Of a DNA stretch of 64,000 nt, positions 7,851-16,589 are shown in pieces. The stretch is from the NCBI GenBank assembly GCA_965250245.1, contig OZ252296.1, positions 992,001 to 1,056,000 of the forward strand, written 5' to 3'. The notes under the pieces are model-generated. The model ran no database searches and was not told where the DNA came from. It worked only from the letters and a program-made list of their open reading frames with translations. The translations under genes were made by a program, and so were the position numbers. The stretch is from JABDIP01 sp965250245 (lineage in GTDB: Bacteria > Pseudomonadota > Alphaproteobacteria > DSM-16000 > Inquilinaceae). Each line of letters opens with the position of its first letter. Positions within the stretch are counted from its first letter, which is position 1.

Positions 7851-8879
7851 CTAAAGCAAAACCCGGCTTCCCTGCCGGTTGGAGTCATAGACGGCCTGCT
7901 CGATGCGCAGATTGGCGAGGTATTCCGCACCGGTATTGGACAGCGGCCCGCCTCCCCGGAGATGGTCGACGACGTGGCGCTGCAGCCGGTAGACGCAGTC
8001 GCCGCCGAAGCCGCGATCCTGCCAGTCATAGGCGATCTCGTGCTCGTCGTTCCGGCCGTGCTGGCGCAGGTGCAGGCGACCGTCGCCGTCCAGGCGCAGG
8101 GTCGCGTCGGACCCCTCGATCAGCATCTCGCCCATCGTCAGGCGCCGGTTCTCCGCCGCGTGGTCGGCCAGCCGGTTGCCGTCGAACACGCCCCGCGTCC
8201 CGTTCTCGAAGGCAAACACGATGATCCCCGCATCCTCGCCGGCGATGGCCGGGTTCAGGCGGTCAAGCTGGGCATAGACGCCGCGCACCTCGCCCATCAG
8301 GTACCGGAAGGTGTCGATCAGGTGGATCGCGGTCTCGTGGACCAGGAACCGGTCCATGGCGCGGAAATAGGGCTGTCGGTCGAGATAGGCGTCGGCGCCC
8401 TGGCCGTCCCCCGGACGCAGCCGGAAGGTAATCTGGTAGGGGGTGCCCAGCCGGCCGTCCTCCAGCAGGCGGCGGGCCGCGGCATACCAGGGCTGGAAGC
8501 GGAAGTTCTCGTGCACGACCAAGGCGGTGCCGGCCTCCGCGGCGATCCCGACCGCCGCTTCGGCATCGGCGAGCGTCTCGCAGAACGGCTTCTGGCAGAT
8601 GGCGGCGATCCCGCGCCGCGCCGCCTGTTCGATGTAGGGGCGATGGGTCGGCGGCGGGGTGATGATGTCGACCAGGTCAATCTCCACCGCGTCCAGCATC
8701 TCCTCGAAACCCGTAAAGACCTGGCCGATGCCATGCTGCTCGGCGACGGCCCGGGCCGAGGCCTCGGTCCGGTTGCACACCGCGACCAGGTCGACATCGT
8801 CCATCCGGCTCCAGGCGTCGTAGTGGAAGCGGCTGAAATAGCCGACCCCGACCGCCGCGACGCGGATGCTGCCCGCCAT
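7851..8879 (-). CDS. Gfo/Idh/MocA-family NAD(P)-dependent oxidoreductase
   Basis: 342 residues. The N-terminal Rossmann half carries AAVGVGYFSRFHYDAW (residues about 8-23) for the dinucleotide. The family's K-P motif is QKPFCET (about 95-101) and the catalytic-type histidine is in HETAIHLIDTFRYL (about 180-193). The C-terminal half is the mixed-sheet substrate domain. Enzymes of this family oxidise or reduce sugars, inositols and sugar acids in the cytoplasm. The substrate cannot be told, but the neighbours (isocitrate/isopropylmalate-type dehydrogenase, SMP-30 lactonase, GH31 glycosidase, FCD regulator) make a sugar or sugar-acid likely. Its ATG lies 2 bases after the stop of the dehydrogenase gene upstream, so they are co-transcribed. 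Confidence 0.92.
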   Translation of the reverse strand: MAGSIRVAAVGVGYFSRFHYDAWSRMDDVDLVAVCNRTEASARAVAEQHGIGQVFTGFEEMLDAVEIDLVDIITPPPTHRPYIEQAARRGIAAICQKPFCETLADAEAAVGIAAEAGTALVVHENFRFQPWYAAARRLLEDGRLGTPYQITFRLRPGDGQGADAYLDRQPYFRAMDRFLVHETAIHLIDTFRYLMGEVRGVYAQLDRLNPAIAGEDAGIIVFAFENGTRGVFDGNRLADHAAENRRLTMGEMLIEGSDATLRLDGDGRLHLRQHGRNDEHEIAYDWQDRGFGGDCVYRLQRHVVDHLRGGGPLSNTGAEYLANLRIEQAVYDSNRQGSRVLL

Positions 8880-8881
8880 GG

Positions 8882-9988
8882 TCAGGTGTCGAGGAGTTCG
8901 GAGAGGGCGGTCTCGACGGCGCCGGCGATGGCCACGGTGCCGGACGACCCGCCGATCTCCGTCGGGATCAGCGCACCGCCGGAGAAGGCGCGGTCGACGG
9001 CGCGCCGCAGCAGCGATCCGGCCTCGCCACAGGCGGGCACGCCGTGGCGGTCGCCCAGCCAGTCCAGCATCATCGCGGCAGACAGGATCATTGCCGTGGG
9101 GTTGGCCTTGCCCTGTCCGACGATGTCGGGCGCGGTGCCGTGGCAGGGTTGGAACACCGCATGGTCGTCGCCGATGTCGGCGGATGGCGCCATGCCCATG
9201 CCGCCGATCAGCCCGGCACCCAGGTCCGACAGGATGTCGCCGAACATGTTCTCGGTCACCAGCACGTCGAAGGCCCAGGGATTGCGCACCATGGTCAGCG
9301 CCGTCGCGTCGACATAGGCATGGCGCGCCTCGACGTCGCGGTTGACCGCGGCGCGCTCGTCGAAGATCCGACGGAAGAAGGCGAGGGAGGTGAAGACGTT
9401 CGACTTGTCGACGCAGGTGACGGCGCCGGCGGCGCCATTGGCCCGGCGTTTGCGGGCGAGCTCGAAGGCGAAATTGAACAGCCGCTCGCTGGTGTCGCGG
9501 GTGATCACCATGGTGTCGCGGGCTTCCCGGTCGCCGTCGATGGTGCCGTTGCCGCGGGCCGCGAACAGGCCCTCGGTGGACTCCCGGACCAGCACGAAAT
9601 CGAGGGATTGCGCCCGCGGGTCGGCCAGGACGGAAGGAACGCCGGGGATCGCCCGGACTGGCCGGACGCCGGCATAGAGACCGAACAGGAACCGCAGCTC
9701 GATCTGCGGCGCGACCTCGGTGCCGTCGGGTCGCCGCACCTCGGGATCGCCCATGGCGGCCAGCAGGATGGCGTCGGCGCTGCGGGCGAAATCGGCCGAC
9801 TCGTCGGGCAGCGCGACGCCGTGATCGCGGTAGGTGCCCGAACCCGCCTCCAGCTTCCGGCAGTCCAACGAGAAGCCTCCCACGGCCTCCGCGGCCGCAT
9901 GCATCAGCTCCAGGCAGGGGGCCATCACCTCCGGCCCGATGCCGTCGCCATCGAAGACGGCGACCTTAAACGCTGGCTTGGTGTTCAT
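8882..9988 (-). CDS. Isocitrate/isopropylmalate dehydrogenase family protein (tartrate/3-isopropylmalate-like)
   Basis: 368 residues. Family motifs run in order: GDGIGPEV (about 14-21), LVRESTEGLF (substrate-binding Arg/Ser), the catalytic Lys in CVDKSNVF, TENMFGDILSDLG (metal-binding Asp residues) and HGTAPDIVGQGKANP (NAD-binding loop). It is a metal- and NAD-dependent beta-decarboxylating dehydrogenase of (2R,3S)-hydroxyacids. It lies in a sugar-catabolism cluster with no leucine genes, so a tartrate/malate-like or sugar-acid substrate seems likelier than isopropylmalate, but the exact substrate is inference. It is the second gene of the leftward operon, 51 bases after the lactonase. Confidence 0.9.
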   Translation of the reverse strand: MNTKPAFKVAVFDGDGIGPEVMAPCLELMHAAAEAVGGFSLDCRKLEAGSGTYRDHGVALPDESADFARSADAILLAAMGDPEVRRPDGTEVAPQIELRFLFGLYAGVRPVRAIPGVPSVLADPRAQSLDFVLVRESTEGLFAARGNGTIDGDREARDTMVITRDTSERLFNFAFELARKRRANGAAGAVTCVDKSNVFTSLAFFRRIFDERAAVNRDVEARHAYVDATALTMVRNPWAFDVLVTENMFGDILSDLGAGLIGGMGMAPSADIGDDHAVFQPCHGTAPDIVGQGKANPTAMILSAAMMLDWLGDRHGVPACGEAGSLLRRAVDRAFSGGALIPTEIGGSSGTVAIAGAVETALSELLDT

Positions 9989-10039
9989 ACCTGACCTCTG
10001 GCTCTTCGCTGCGTCGCGAACGCGTCCTCATACCAACCT

Positions 10040-11023
10040 TCATGCCATCAGCGCCCCAAGATCGTATTGCCAATGGGGCGGCGGGTGACCGGCAGTCGGG
10101 GACCGGAAGCTGGCGATCGAATCGCCCAACAGACAACCAAGATAGGCGGTTCGCAAGTCCGGTCCACCGAAGGCCAGGCTCGAGATGTTGCGCAGCCGCC
10201 GGCTCTTCACGGTGTCGAGGTGCGGTCTCCCCATCTCGTCGTCGCGATAGGCCGCCTCGACCCAGGCCACGTGTTCGGGTTCGTTGTCCTCGATCACGAT
10301 CTCCTGCTGCCCGTCCGGGGCGATGCGAATGACCCGGTTGCTGACGATGCTGGTGATCCACACACCGCCCTCGCTGTCGAAGGTGAGGCCGTCGGGATAG
10401 GTGCCCTCTCCATACTCGGCGACGATCCGCCTGTCGCCCAGCGCGCCTCCCGGCAGGATCGGAAACGCCAGGGTGCGCCGGGCGAAGGTCTCATTGACAT
10501 AGAGCTGCTCGCCCGACGGGTGCACCACGCATTCATTGGCGAAGCCGAGGCGATCGGCGACGATGCGGCAGCCCTGCTTGTCGCTCAGGACGACGAAGCC
10601 GTCGAACAGGTTGGCCCGGTAGCCGAGCGCCCGTGGAAAGAGCCGCGTGCTGACGGTGATCCACAGCCGGCCCCATCGGTCCAGATGGACGAAGTTCGTC
10701 GGCGGGATCGGTGCACCGTCGACCTCCGTCACCACCGGCTCGACCCGGCCGTCGGCATCGAGCAGCCACACGCCGCCATCCTGGTCGCCGAGATGGGCCA
10801 GCAGGAGTTTTCCGCCCGCGACCAGCGCAATGCCGTTGGGACGCAGCCCGCGATCCGCATTCGCCGCGAGGATGCGGCGTACACCGCCATTCGGGCCGAC
10901 CACGGCAACGCCTCCGCCGTCCGTCCAGTCCGAGACGAACAGGGCCCCGGACGCATGCGCGACGACGCATTCGGGCCTATTGAGCCCGCTGCCGAGGAAT
11001 TCGAGTGCGTCCAAGTCCTGCAT
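10040..11023 (-). CDS. SMP-30/gluconolactonase/LRE family protein
   Basis: 327 residues forming a predicted six-bladed beta-propeller. Repeated blade motifs such as ALFVSDW, PNGIALVAGGKLLL, YPDGLTFDSEGGVWI and NRVIRIAPDGQ carry the conserved Asn/Asp residues that bind Ca/Zn in sugar lactonases. There is no signal peptide, so it is likely cytoplasmic, hydrolysing an aldonolactone made by an oxidoreductase such as the one encoded downstream. No strong ribosome site precedes the ATG at 11023. It is the first gene of the leftward operon and is divergent from the GH31 gene, with an inverted repeat in between. Confidence 0.88.
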   Translation of the reverse strand: MQDLDALEFLGSGLNRPECVVAHASGALFVSDWTDGGGVAVVGPNGGVRRILAANADRGLRPNGIALVAGGKLLLAHLGDQDGGVWLLDADGRVEPVVTEVDGAPIPPTNFVHLDRWGRLWITVSTRLFPRALGYRANLFDGFVVLSDKQGCRIVADRLGFANECVVHPSGEQLYVNETFARRTLAFPILPGGALGDRRIVAEYGEGTYPDGLTFDSEGGVWITSIVSNRVIRIAPDGQQEIVIEDNEPEHVAWVEAAYRDDEMGRPHLDTVKSRRLRNISSLAFGGPDLRTAYLGCLLGDSIASFRSPTAGHPPPHWQYDLGALMA

Positions 11024-11116
11024 GCGATCATCCGAATGCGCCGAGGCGATGCCATCGCTACCATGATATCCGCGACGTCGCGCAGTCGGTCATGATGAAA
11101 TGCGATTTGTGAATAC

Positions 11117-11134
11117 AATAACGCATACGTTATT
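11117..11134. promoter_or_regulatory. 18-bp inverted repeat, candidate GntR/FCD operator
   Basis: AATAACG-CATA-CGTTATT, 7-bp perfect arms, in an AT-rich patch between the leftward lactonase operon (ATG 11023) and the rightward GH31 gene (ATG 11242). The symmetry and size fit the operator of the FCD regulator encoded at the end of the leftward operon. That pairing is inference. Confidence 0.5.
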
Positions 11135-11241
11135 TTTCGGCCAGTCCGATTCCGATCCAGCGTGCGAACGTCCCGCCGGTCCGACACCAGCCGATTGAGC
11201 CACCGACGGCGCGGCCGTATCCTGCCGGCGGTTGGACGGGC

Positions 11242-13695
11242 ATGGACATTTCGACAGAAGGGGAACCGGTGGAGATTCTCAGCGTCGCCGGCGAGATCAA
11301 GGCTCGCGAGACCGGCCTGGATGCCGCTTTGACCGGCGGCTGGTCGCTCGGCATCGATGCCCTGGGCGGGGGGTTGCTGCGCATTGCGGTGTTGCCGCCG
11401 GACGGGCTGGTGGTCGACCGCACCTGGATGATCGCGCCGGATGGCGACACGCCCTGGGAAGGGCGGCCGAAGCTGTCCCGGGACGGGTTTGACGGCGCGG
11501 CGGCGGTGCCCCTCGATGACGGCGACGCGGGCTTCACGGCCGGTGAATTGCGGGTCCGGGTGTCCGGCGACCCGCTGCGCATCGAGGTCGAGCGCCGGAA
11601 CGCGGACGGGGATTGGCACGGGCTGCTCGCCGACCGCGTCACCGGCGGCTATGCGGTGGCCGATGGCGGCCGGGCGACGCGCCACTACCAGGCCCGGCCG
11701 GTCACCGACCAGCATTTCGGCCTGGGCGACAAGACGGGACCGCTGGACCGCACCGGCCGCCGGTTTCGCGTCCTGCAGCTCGACGCGCTCGGCTATGACG
11801 CCGAGCATGGCGATCCCCTCTACAAGCACGTCCCCTTCGTCATCGTGCGCGACCCGGCCAGCGGCGCGGCGGCCGGGCTGCTCTACGACACCATGGCCGA
11901 GATGGCGTTCGACCTGGGCGCGGAGCGGTCGAACTATCACGGGCTCTACCGTTATGCCGAGGCGACGGAACTGGGGCTGGTCTGCTACGTCCTGATCGGC
12001 GACGACGTTCCGACGGTGGTCGAGCGGCTGGTGGCGCTGACCGGCCGGCCGCATTTCGCGCCGCGGCGCACGCTCGGCTTCGGGTTCACCTCGATGCACC
12101 ACGCCGACGCCCCGGACGCGCAGTCGGTGATCGCCCATTTCGCCGAGACCTGCCGCGAACGCGCCCTGCCGATCAGCATGGTCCACTCCGGGTCCGGCTA
12201 CACATTGCAGGGCGAGCAGCGCTGCGTCTTCACCTGGGACCGGGACCGCTTCCCCGAACCCGAGGCGCTGTTCGAGACCCTCGGATCGCTTCGGTTGCAC
12301 AGTGCGGCCAATATCAAGCCGGTACTGCTCACCGTTCACCCCGCCTATGCGGACTCGGCCGAAGCGGGGCGCTTCGTGCGCGACGGCGATGGCGAGCCGG
12401 TGGAAGAGATGTTCTGGGGCGGCCCCGGATCAAGCCTGGACTTCACCAATCCGGAGACCGTGCGCTGGTGGCAGGAGCAGGCGACGGACCAGGTGCTGAA
12501 GCCGGGATTCGACTCGCTCTGGAACGACAACAACGAGGCGGAGTTCTGGGACGAGGCGGCGACCGTCGACGGCTTTGGAACGCCGATGCCGGCGGTCGCG
12601 GTGCGCCCGCTGCAGGCGCATCTGATGACCCGTGCCAGCTTCGAGGCGACGGCGGCCCATGCGCCCGACAAACGCCCCTACACCATCTCCCGGGCGGGGC
12701 CGATCGGCATCCAGCGCTACGCGGAGACCTGGTCCGGCGACAACGCGACGAGCTGGCATACGCTGAAATGGAACCTCCGCAACGGGCTGTCGCTCAGCCT
12801 GTCGGGCATGCCCCAGGTCGGCCACGATATCGGCGGCTTCTGCGGGCCGGAGCCGGATGGGGAATTGTTGCTGCGCTGGTTTCAGATGATGGCCCTGCAT
12901 CCGCGCTGCGTCATGAATTCGTGGCGGCCGGAGCAGGGGCGGGCGACCCTGCCCTGGACCCATGAGGACGTGTTCGACGACATCAAGGCCGCGCTCCAGT
13001 TGCGCTACACCTTCCTGCCCTATCTCTACACGCTGGCCTACAAGGCCCATGTCACCGGCCAGCCGATCATCCGGCCGCTGTTCTATGCCTCGGGCGAGCC
13101 GGCCGCCTTTGGGGACCATGACGCCTTCCTGCTGGGCGACCGTGTGCTGGTCGCGCCGGTCGTTTCTAAAGGCGAGACTGTAAAAAAGGTCTACCTGCCG
13201 GAGGTGCCCGGCGGCTGGATCGATTTCTGGGCCGCGGCCCTGCATGGCGGCGGTCAGGAGGTGGAACTGGACGCGCCGCCCGGCCGGCTGCCGATCCTGA
13301 TCCGGGTCGGATCCGTGCTGCCCCTGGCGCAGGAATTCCCCGACGACCATCCGCACGATCCGGACAAGGTCGTGCTGACCGCCTATCCGGGCATCGAGTC
13401 CGGCACCGGCGACGTCTCACAGGCCTTCTTCGACGATGGCGAGGGCTGGGGCTATCGCGACGGCGACGCCTCGCTGATCGACCTGACCCTGATCTGGGAG
13501 CCGGACAGCGTGCGCCTGGAGGGGGTCGAGCGGATGAGCGGGGCGGGACGCCCGGAGCTGTCAATCATGATGGTCGACCCGATGGTGCGCGGCGGTTCCA
13601 TCAGTGGCGATTTCGGGATGATCTCGGCGGTCTGGGAGCGCCAGTTCCCGTTCGGCACCCCCGTCGCGACGGTGCGCGACTCAACCGAGACCTAG
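11242..13695 (+). CDS. Glycoside hydrolase family 31 (alpha-glucosidase/alpha-xylosidase type)
   Basis: 817 residues. The GH31 catalytic nucleophile is D429 in LWNDNNEAEFWDE and the acid/base is D500 in ETWSGDNATSW; QVGHDIGGF follows, as in the family. The N-terminal beta-sandwich (about 1-240) and the C-terminal sandwich after the barrel are present. There is no signal peptide, so it acts in the cytoplasm on imported oligosaccharides or alpha-linked sugars. The aglycone is unknown. Start choice is not settled: the ATG at 11242 has a weak site, whereas GTG at 11269 has GAAGGGG 5 bases upstream. It is divergent from the SMP-30 operon and probably shares its control region. Confidence 0.95.
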   Translation: MDISTEGEPVEILSVAGEIKARETGLDAALTGGWSLGIDALGGGLLRIAVLPPDGLVVDRTWMIAPDGDTPWEGRPKLSRDGFDGAAAVPLDDGDAGFTAGELRVRVSGDPLRIEVERRNADGDWHGLLADRVTGGYAVADGGRATRHYQARPVTDQHFGLGDKTGPLDRTGRRFRVLQLDALGYDAEHGDPLYKHVPFVIVRDPASGAAAGLLYDTMAEMAFDLGAERSNYHGLYRYAEATELGLVCYVLIGDDVPTVVERLVALTGRPHFAPRRTLGFGFTSMHHADAPDAQSVIAHFAETCRERALPISMVHSGSGYTLQGEQRCVFTWDRDRFPEPEALFETLGSLRLHSAANIKPVLLTVHPAYADSAEAGRFVRDGDGEPVEEMFWGGPGSSLDFTNPETVRWWQEQATDQVLKPGFDSLWNDNNEAEFWDEAATVDGFGTPMPAVAVRPLQAHLMTRASFEATAAHAPDKRPYTISRAGPIGIQRYAETWSGDNATSWHTLKWNLRNGLSLSLSGMPQVGHDIGGFCGPEPDGELLLRWFQMMALHPRCVMNSWRPEQGRATLPWTHEDVFDDIKAALQLRYTFLPYLYTLAYKAHVTGQPIIRPLFYASGEPAAFGDHDAFLLGDRVLVAPVVSKGETVKKVYLPEVPGGWIDFWAAALHGGGQEVELDAPPGRLPILIRVGSVLPLAQEFPDDHPHDPDKVVLTAYPGIESGTGDVSQAFFDDGEGWGYRDGDASLIDLTLIWEPDSVRLEGVERMSGAGRPELSIMMVDPMVRGGSISGDFGMISAVWERQFPFGTPVATVRDSTET

Positions 13696-13732
13696 CGGGC
13701 CGGTAGCCGATCCGGCTCCAGACCGTACCGTT

Positions 13733-14167
13733 TTAGCCGTAGGCCACCAGCATCGGCACCGGTTCGCCGCGGCTCAGGCTGCGGTTGAGCTCCGGGTCAT
13801 GCGCCTCGATCAGCGCCCGTTCGACCGCCAGCCGCTCTGCCTCGTCGGATTCCGGCATCCAGCGGACCATCGCCATGGTCGGGCCCAGCTTGCTGGACGG
13901 CAGGCCGCAGAGCAGGCGCCCTGCGCGCCGGCAGACGTTCTTCGCCTGCTCGATATACAGCACGTCCCACCAAGGCGGATGGACGATGCTGTGCAGTCCG
14001 GCGAAGCGATGGCCGGACGGCCGCACCAGCGCCAACAGGCCGGCGGCGGCGGGCAACGGCGTGTCGAGATGGTAGGGAGCGAAGATGTGCTCATGCCCAA
14101 CGATGTCGATCAGACGGATCATGGTTTCGCGGTCGTCGGCCGCGGAACGATGAGGGGGTGTCCGCAT
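13733..14167 (-). CDS. Hypothetical protein, 144 residues
   Basis: Read from the ATG at 14167, which has GAGG and AGGA just upstream; the open frame extends to 14230 without a better site. No signal peptide or membrane span. The protein has a compact alpha/beta look (RLIDIVGHEHIFAPYHLD, WWDVLYIEQAKNV) and ends EAHDPELNRSLSRGEPVPML. I do not recognise the family. The short tail resembles the end of GIY-YIG-like proteins, but the catalytic GIY and YIG motifs are not visible, so no nuclease function is claimed. It stands alone between the convergent GH31 gene (37 bases) and the rhamnose operon. Confidence 0.6.
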   Translation of the reverse strand: MRTPPHRSAADDRETMIRLIDIVGHEHIFAPYHLDTPLPAAAGLLALVRPSGHRFAGLHSIVHPPWWDVLYIEQAKNVCRRAGRLLCGLPSSKLGPTMAMVRWMPESDEAERLAVERALIEAHDPELNRSLSRGEPVPMLVAYG

Positions 14168-14364
14168 GTCCTGCCTCGTGGAGTCTTCCCTGCAGGGCGC
14201 AATACGCCCATAGCGGAAGCGTACGTCCACGATTGCTAAGAAACCGCTAACGCGGCGCGGTTTTCACAGCTTTGCCACAGCGATGGGGAAAAAGGGGCGC
14301 GGTCCAACCTCTTGGAATCCGACGCCTTTCTGAAGATGTTGGGATGGTGGCAGGGGATTCCAAC

Positions 14365-14405
14365 CCCCCTCGCCGTCCAGCCTTTGTCACCGGGCGGCGA
14401 GGGGG
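14365..14405 (-). terminator. Strong hairpin after rhaS, possible terminator of the rhamnose operon
   Basis: A 14-bp G+C-rich stem (14365-14378 with 14392-14405, one G-U pair) with a 13-base loop starts 25 bases beyond the rhaS stop. No long U-tract follows, so it may be a processing or stability structure. A second inverted repeat, TTGGAATCC (14312-14320) with GGATTCCAA (14355-14363), lies just beyond it. Confidence 0.45.
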
Positions 14406-14429
14406 TGTCGGGACGCTGACGGCCAGCCG

Positions 14430-15539
14430 TCAGAAGTCGAAATCGTCGATGTTGTCCTTGTTGTAGATGAAGGGTGCGCCCAGCAGGACCTCGCTGCCAT
14501 TGACGATCTGCAGCGTGCCCAGCCGGCCGGCGTCGACCTTGTCGGCGCCCGGCTCCAACGTGCCGTCGACCACGGCCCGCATCACATGGACGGCGGCATA
14601 GCCGAGATCGACCGGGTTCCACAGGACCACCGACTCCACGCAGCCCGATTGCACGTAGGGCTTCATGGCGTTCGGCGTGGCCAGACCGACGACGGCAACC
14701 TCGCCGCACAAGCCGGCCTGGGTGACCGCCTCGGCGGAGGCCGGGGTCGCCACGGAGGTCATGCCGAACAGACCGTCGAGGTCCTCGCCGTATTTGTTGA
14801 TCAGCGTGCTGGCCTGGTTGAAGGACAGGATGTTGTCTTCCTGCGCCTCGACCGTCTCCAGCCACTCGACGCCCGGATGGCACTGCTCGGCATAGGCCCA
14901 CATCTCGGCGATCCAGCGTGCCTGGTTCGGCGTAGTGAACGTGCTGGTGACGATCGCGAAGCTGCCGTCATCGCCGATCTCGGCCACGATGGCGTCCATC
15001 ATCGCCTTGGCGATGCCGTTGAACTCGGCCTGGTTGACGAACCATTCGCGGGCGTCCGGCGTGGAATTGGCGTCATAGCCGACCACGTGGATGCCGCGGT
15101 CCAGCGCCTTGTTCAGCACCGGCGCGATGGCGACCGGGTCGTTGGCGGCGAACAGGATGCCGTTCACGCCCTGGGTGATGTAGTTGTCGATGAAGGTGAT
15201 CTGGTCGTCGATATTGGCCTCGGTCGGCCCGTCGGTGGAGACGGTGACATTGCCCAGCTCGGCGGCCGCCTGCTCCATGCCCGCCGTGGTGGCGGCGAAA
15301 TAGCCGATGCCGATCAGCTTCGGCACGTCGACCAGCACGATTTCCTGGCCGGCGAGGTCCGGCGCGCCGGCTGCCTGGCCGCCATCATAGGGCTTCGCCG
15401 CCACCGCGCCGGCGCTGCCGTCGCAGGCCAGCGGGTTCACCGCCAGATCGTCCGAGCCATCCCAGCGATGGCCGTCGGCGAAGGCCTGCCCCGTCAGGAT
15501 GACGGCGCCTGCGGCTACACTAACTGCTTTCCAGTTCAT
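14430..15539 (-). CDS. rhaS: Rhamnose ABC transporter, periplasmic sugar-binding protein
   Basis: 369 residues from the ATG at 15539 (GGAGG 7 bases upstream). Residues 1-21 are a Sec signal peptide ending in GQAFA. The mature protein is a type-I periplasmic binding protein of the ribose/xylose-binding class: LIGIGYFAATTAGMEQAA at the N-lobe, INDQITFIDNY-like helices, the hinge, and VNGSEVLLG near the C-terminus. It captures L-rhamnose for the RhaT/P/Q importer. It is the last gene of the leftward cluster, 58 bases after the second permease; in Rhizobium leguminosarum the equivalent gene follows rhaR directly. The substrate is assigned from operon context, not from binding residues. Confidence 0.9.
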   Translation of the reverse strand: MNWKAVSVAAGAVILTGQAFADGHRWDGSDDLAVNPLACDGSAGAVAAKPYDGGQAAGAPDLAGQEIVLVDVPKLIGIGYFAATTAGMEQAAAELGNVTVSTDGPTEANIDDQITFIDNYITQGVNGILFAANDPVAIAPVLNKALDRGIHVVGYDANSTPDAREWFVNQAEFNGIAKAMMDAIVAEIGDDGSFAIVTSTFTTPNQARWIAEMWAYAEQCHPGVEWLETVEAQEDNILSFNQASTLINKYGEDLDGLFGMTSVATPASAEAVTQAGLCGEVAVVGLATPNAMKPYVQSGCVESVVLWNPVDLGYAAVHVMRAVVDGTLEPGADKVDAGRLGTLQIVNGSEVLLGAPFIYNKDNIDDFDF

Positions 15540-15597
15540 CGGGTTTCCTCCCTCTTGATGCGCCCCGTCGCGGGGCCGCTTTACCTCCGTCGCGTGT

Positions 15598-16587
15598 CTA
15601 GTGCTCACCGCCGCGGCGGCGCTGGACGAAGTTGGTGATCAGGATCGACAGGATGAGCACCGTCCCGATCACGACGATGGTAGCATCCCCCTTGACCCCG
15701 GTGATGGCCAAACCGTTCTTGAGTAGCTGGATCAGCACGAAGCCGATCACCGTGCCGGCAATGGTGCCGACGCCGCCGAAGATGCTGGTCCCGCCCAACA
15801 CCACCGCGGCGATGACGTCGAGCTCCAGCCCGGTGCCCATGTCAGAGCGGGTCGTGCTGACCCGCGACACGAAGATGACCCCGGCGAGCCCTGCCATGAA
15901 GCCGGAATAGGTGTAGATCGCCAGCTTGTAGCGATCGACCGGAATGCCCGAGAAGCGGGCCGCGACCTCGTTGTGGCCGATGGCGTAGAGGCTGCGCCCG
16001 AAGGTCGTCCGCGCCAGCACGATCCAGGTCACCGCGATCGCCACCAGGACGATCCAGAGCTGGGTCGGCACCCCCAGCACCTCGCCCTGGCCCAGCACGA
16101 AGAACCACTCCGGATAGCCGCGCACCGAGCGCGCCTGGCTGATCCCCTCCGCCAGGCCGCGAAAGAGCGCAAGGGTGGCGAGCGTCATGATCAGCGGCGG
16201 CACCTTCACGCGGGTGATGAACCAGCCATTCGCGAAGCCGGCCGCGGTGCCGGTCAGCACGGCCACGACCATCGCGAGCTCCAGCGGCAGGCCGAGATTC
16301 TTCCAGGCGACGCCGAGCACGATCGCGCTTAGCCCCAGCACCGAGCCCACCGACAGGTCGATGCCGCCGGTGATGATGATGAAGGTCATCGGCAACGCCA
16401 CCAGCGCCACCTCGGACATGAGCCGGCCCTGGTTGAGGATGTTCTCGCCGGTCAGGAAGCGGTCGCTCTGGGTCGCCAGCACCGCCAGCGACAAGACCAG
16501 GATGGCCAGCAGCAGGCTTTCATGCCGCGCCGCGATGGTGCGCAGCGTGCCCGCCGTCGGTCCGGACGATGTCATCGGGCTCGCCAT
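15598..16587 (-). CDS. rhaQ: Rhamnose ABC transporter permease (RhaQ/RhaP type)
   Basis: 329 residues from the ATG at 16587; the upstream extension of this frame overlaps the other permease. It is an RbsC-type sugar permease with about 8-10 membrane spans, the signature FIIITGGIDLSVGSVLGLSA (about residues 69-89) and the coupling-loop region AIGHNEVAARFSGIPVDRYK that contacts the ATPase. The two permeases would form a heterodimeric channel. The gene starts 2 bases after the stop of the other permease, so translation is probably coupled. Which of the two matches Rhizobium RhaP and which RhaQ is a guess. Confidence 0.9.
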   Translation of the reverse strand: MASPMTSSGPTAGTLRTIAARHESLLLAILVLSLAVLATQSDRFLTGENILNQGRLMSEVALVALPMTFIIITGGIDLSVGSVLGLSAIVLGVAWKNLGLPLELAMVVAVLTGTAAGFANGWFITRVKVPPLIMTLATLALFRGLAEGISQARSVRGYPEWFFVLGQGEVLGVPTQLWIVLVAIAVTWIVLARTTFGRSLYAIGHNEVAARFSGIPVDRYKLAIYTYSGFMAGLAGVIFVSRVSTTRSDMGTGLELDVIAAVVLGGTSIFGGVGTIAGTVIGFVLIQLLKNGLAITGVKGDATIVVIGTVLILSILITNFVQRRRGGEH

Positions 16588-16589
16588 CG

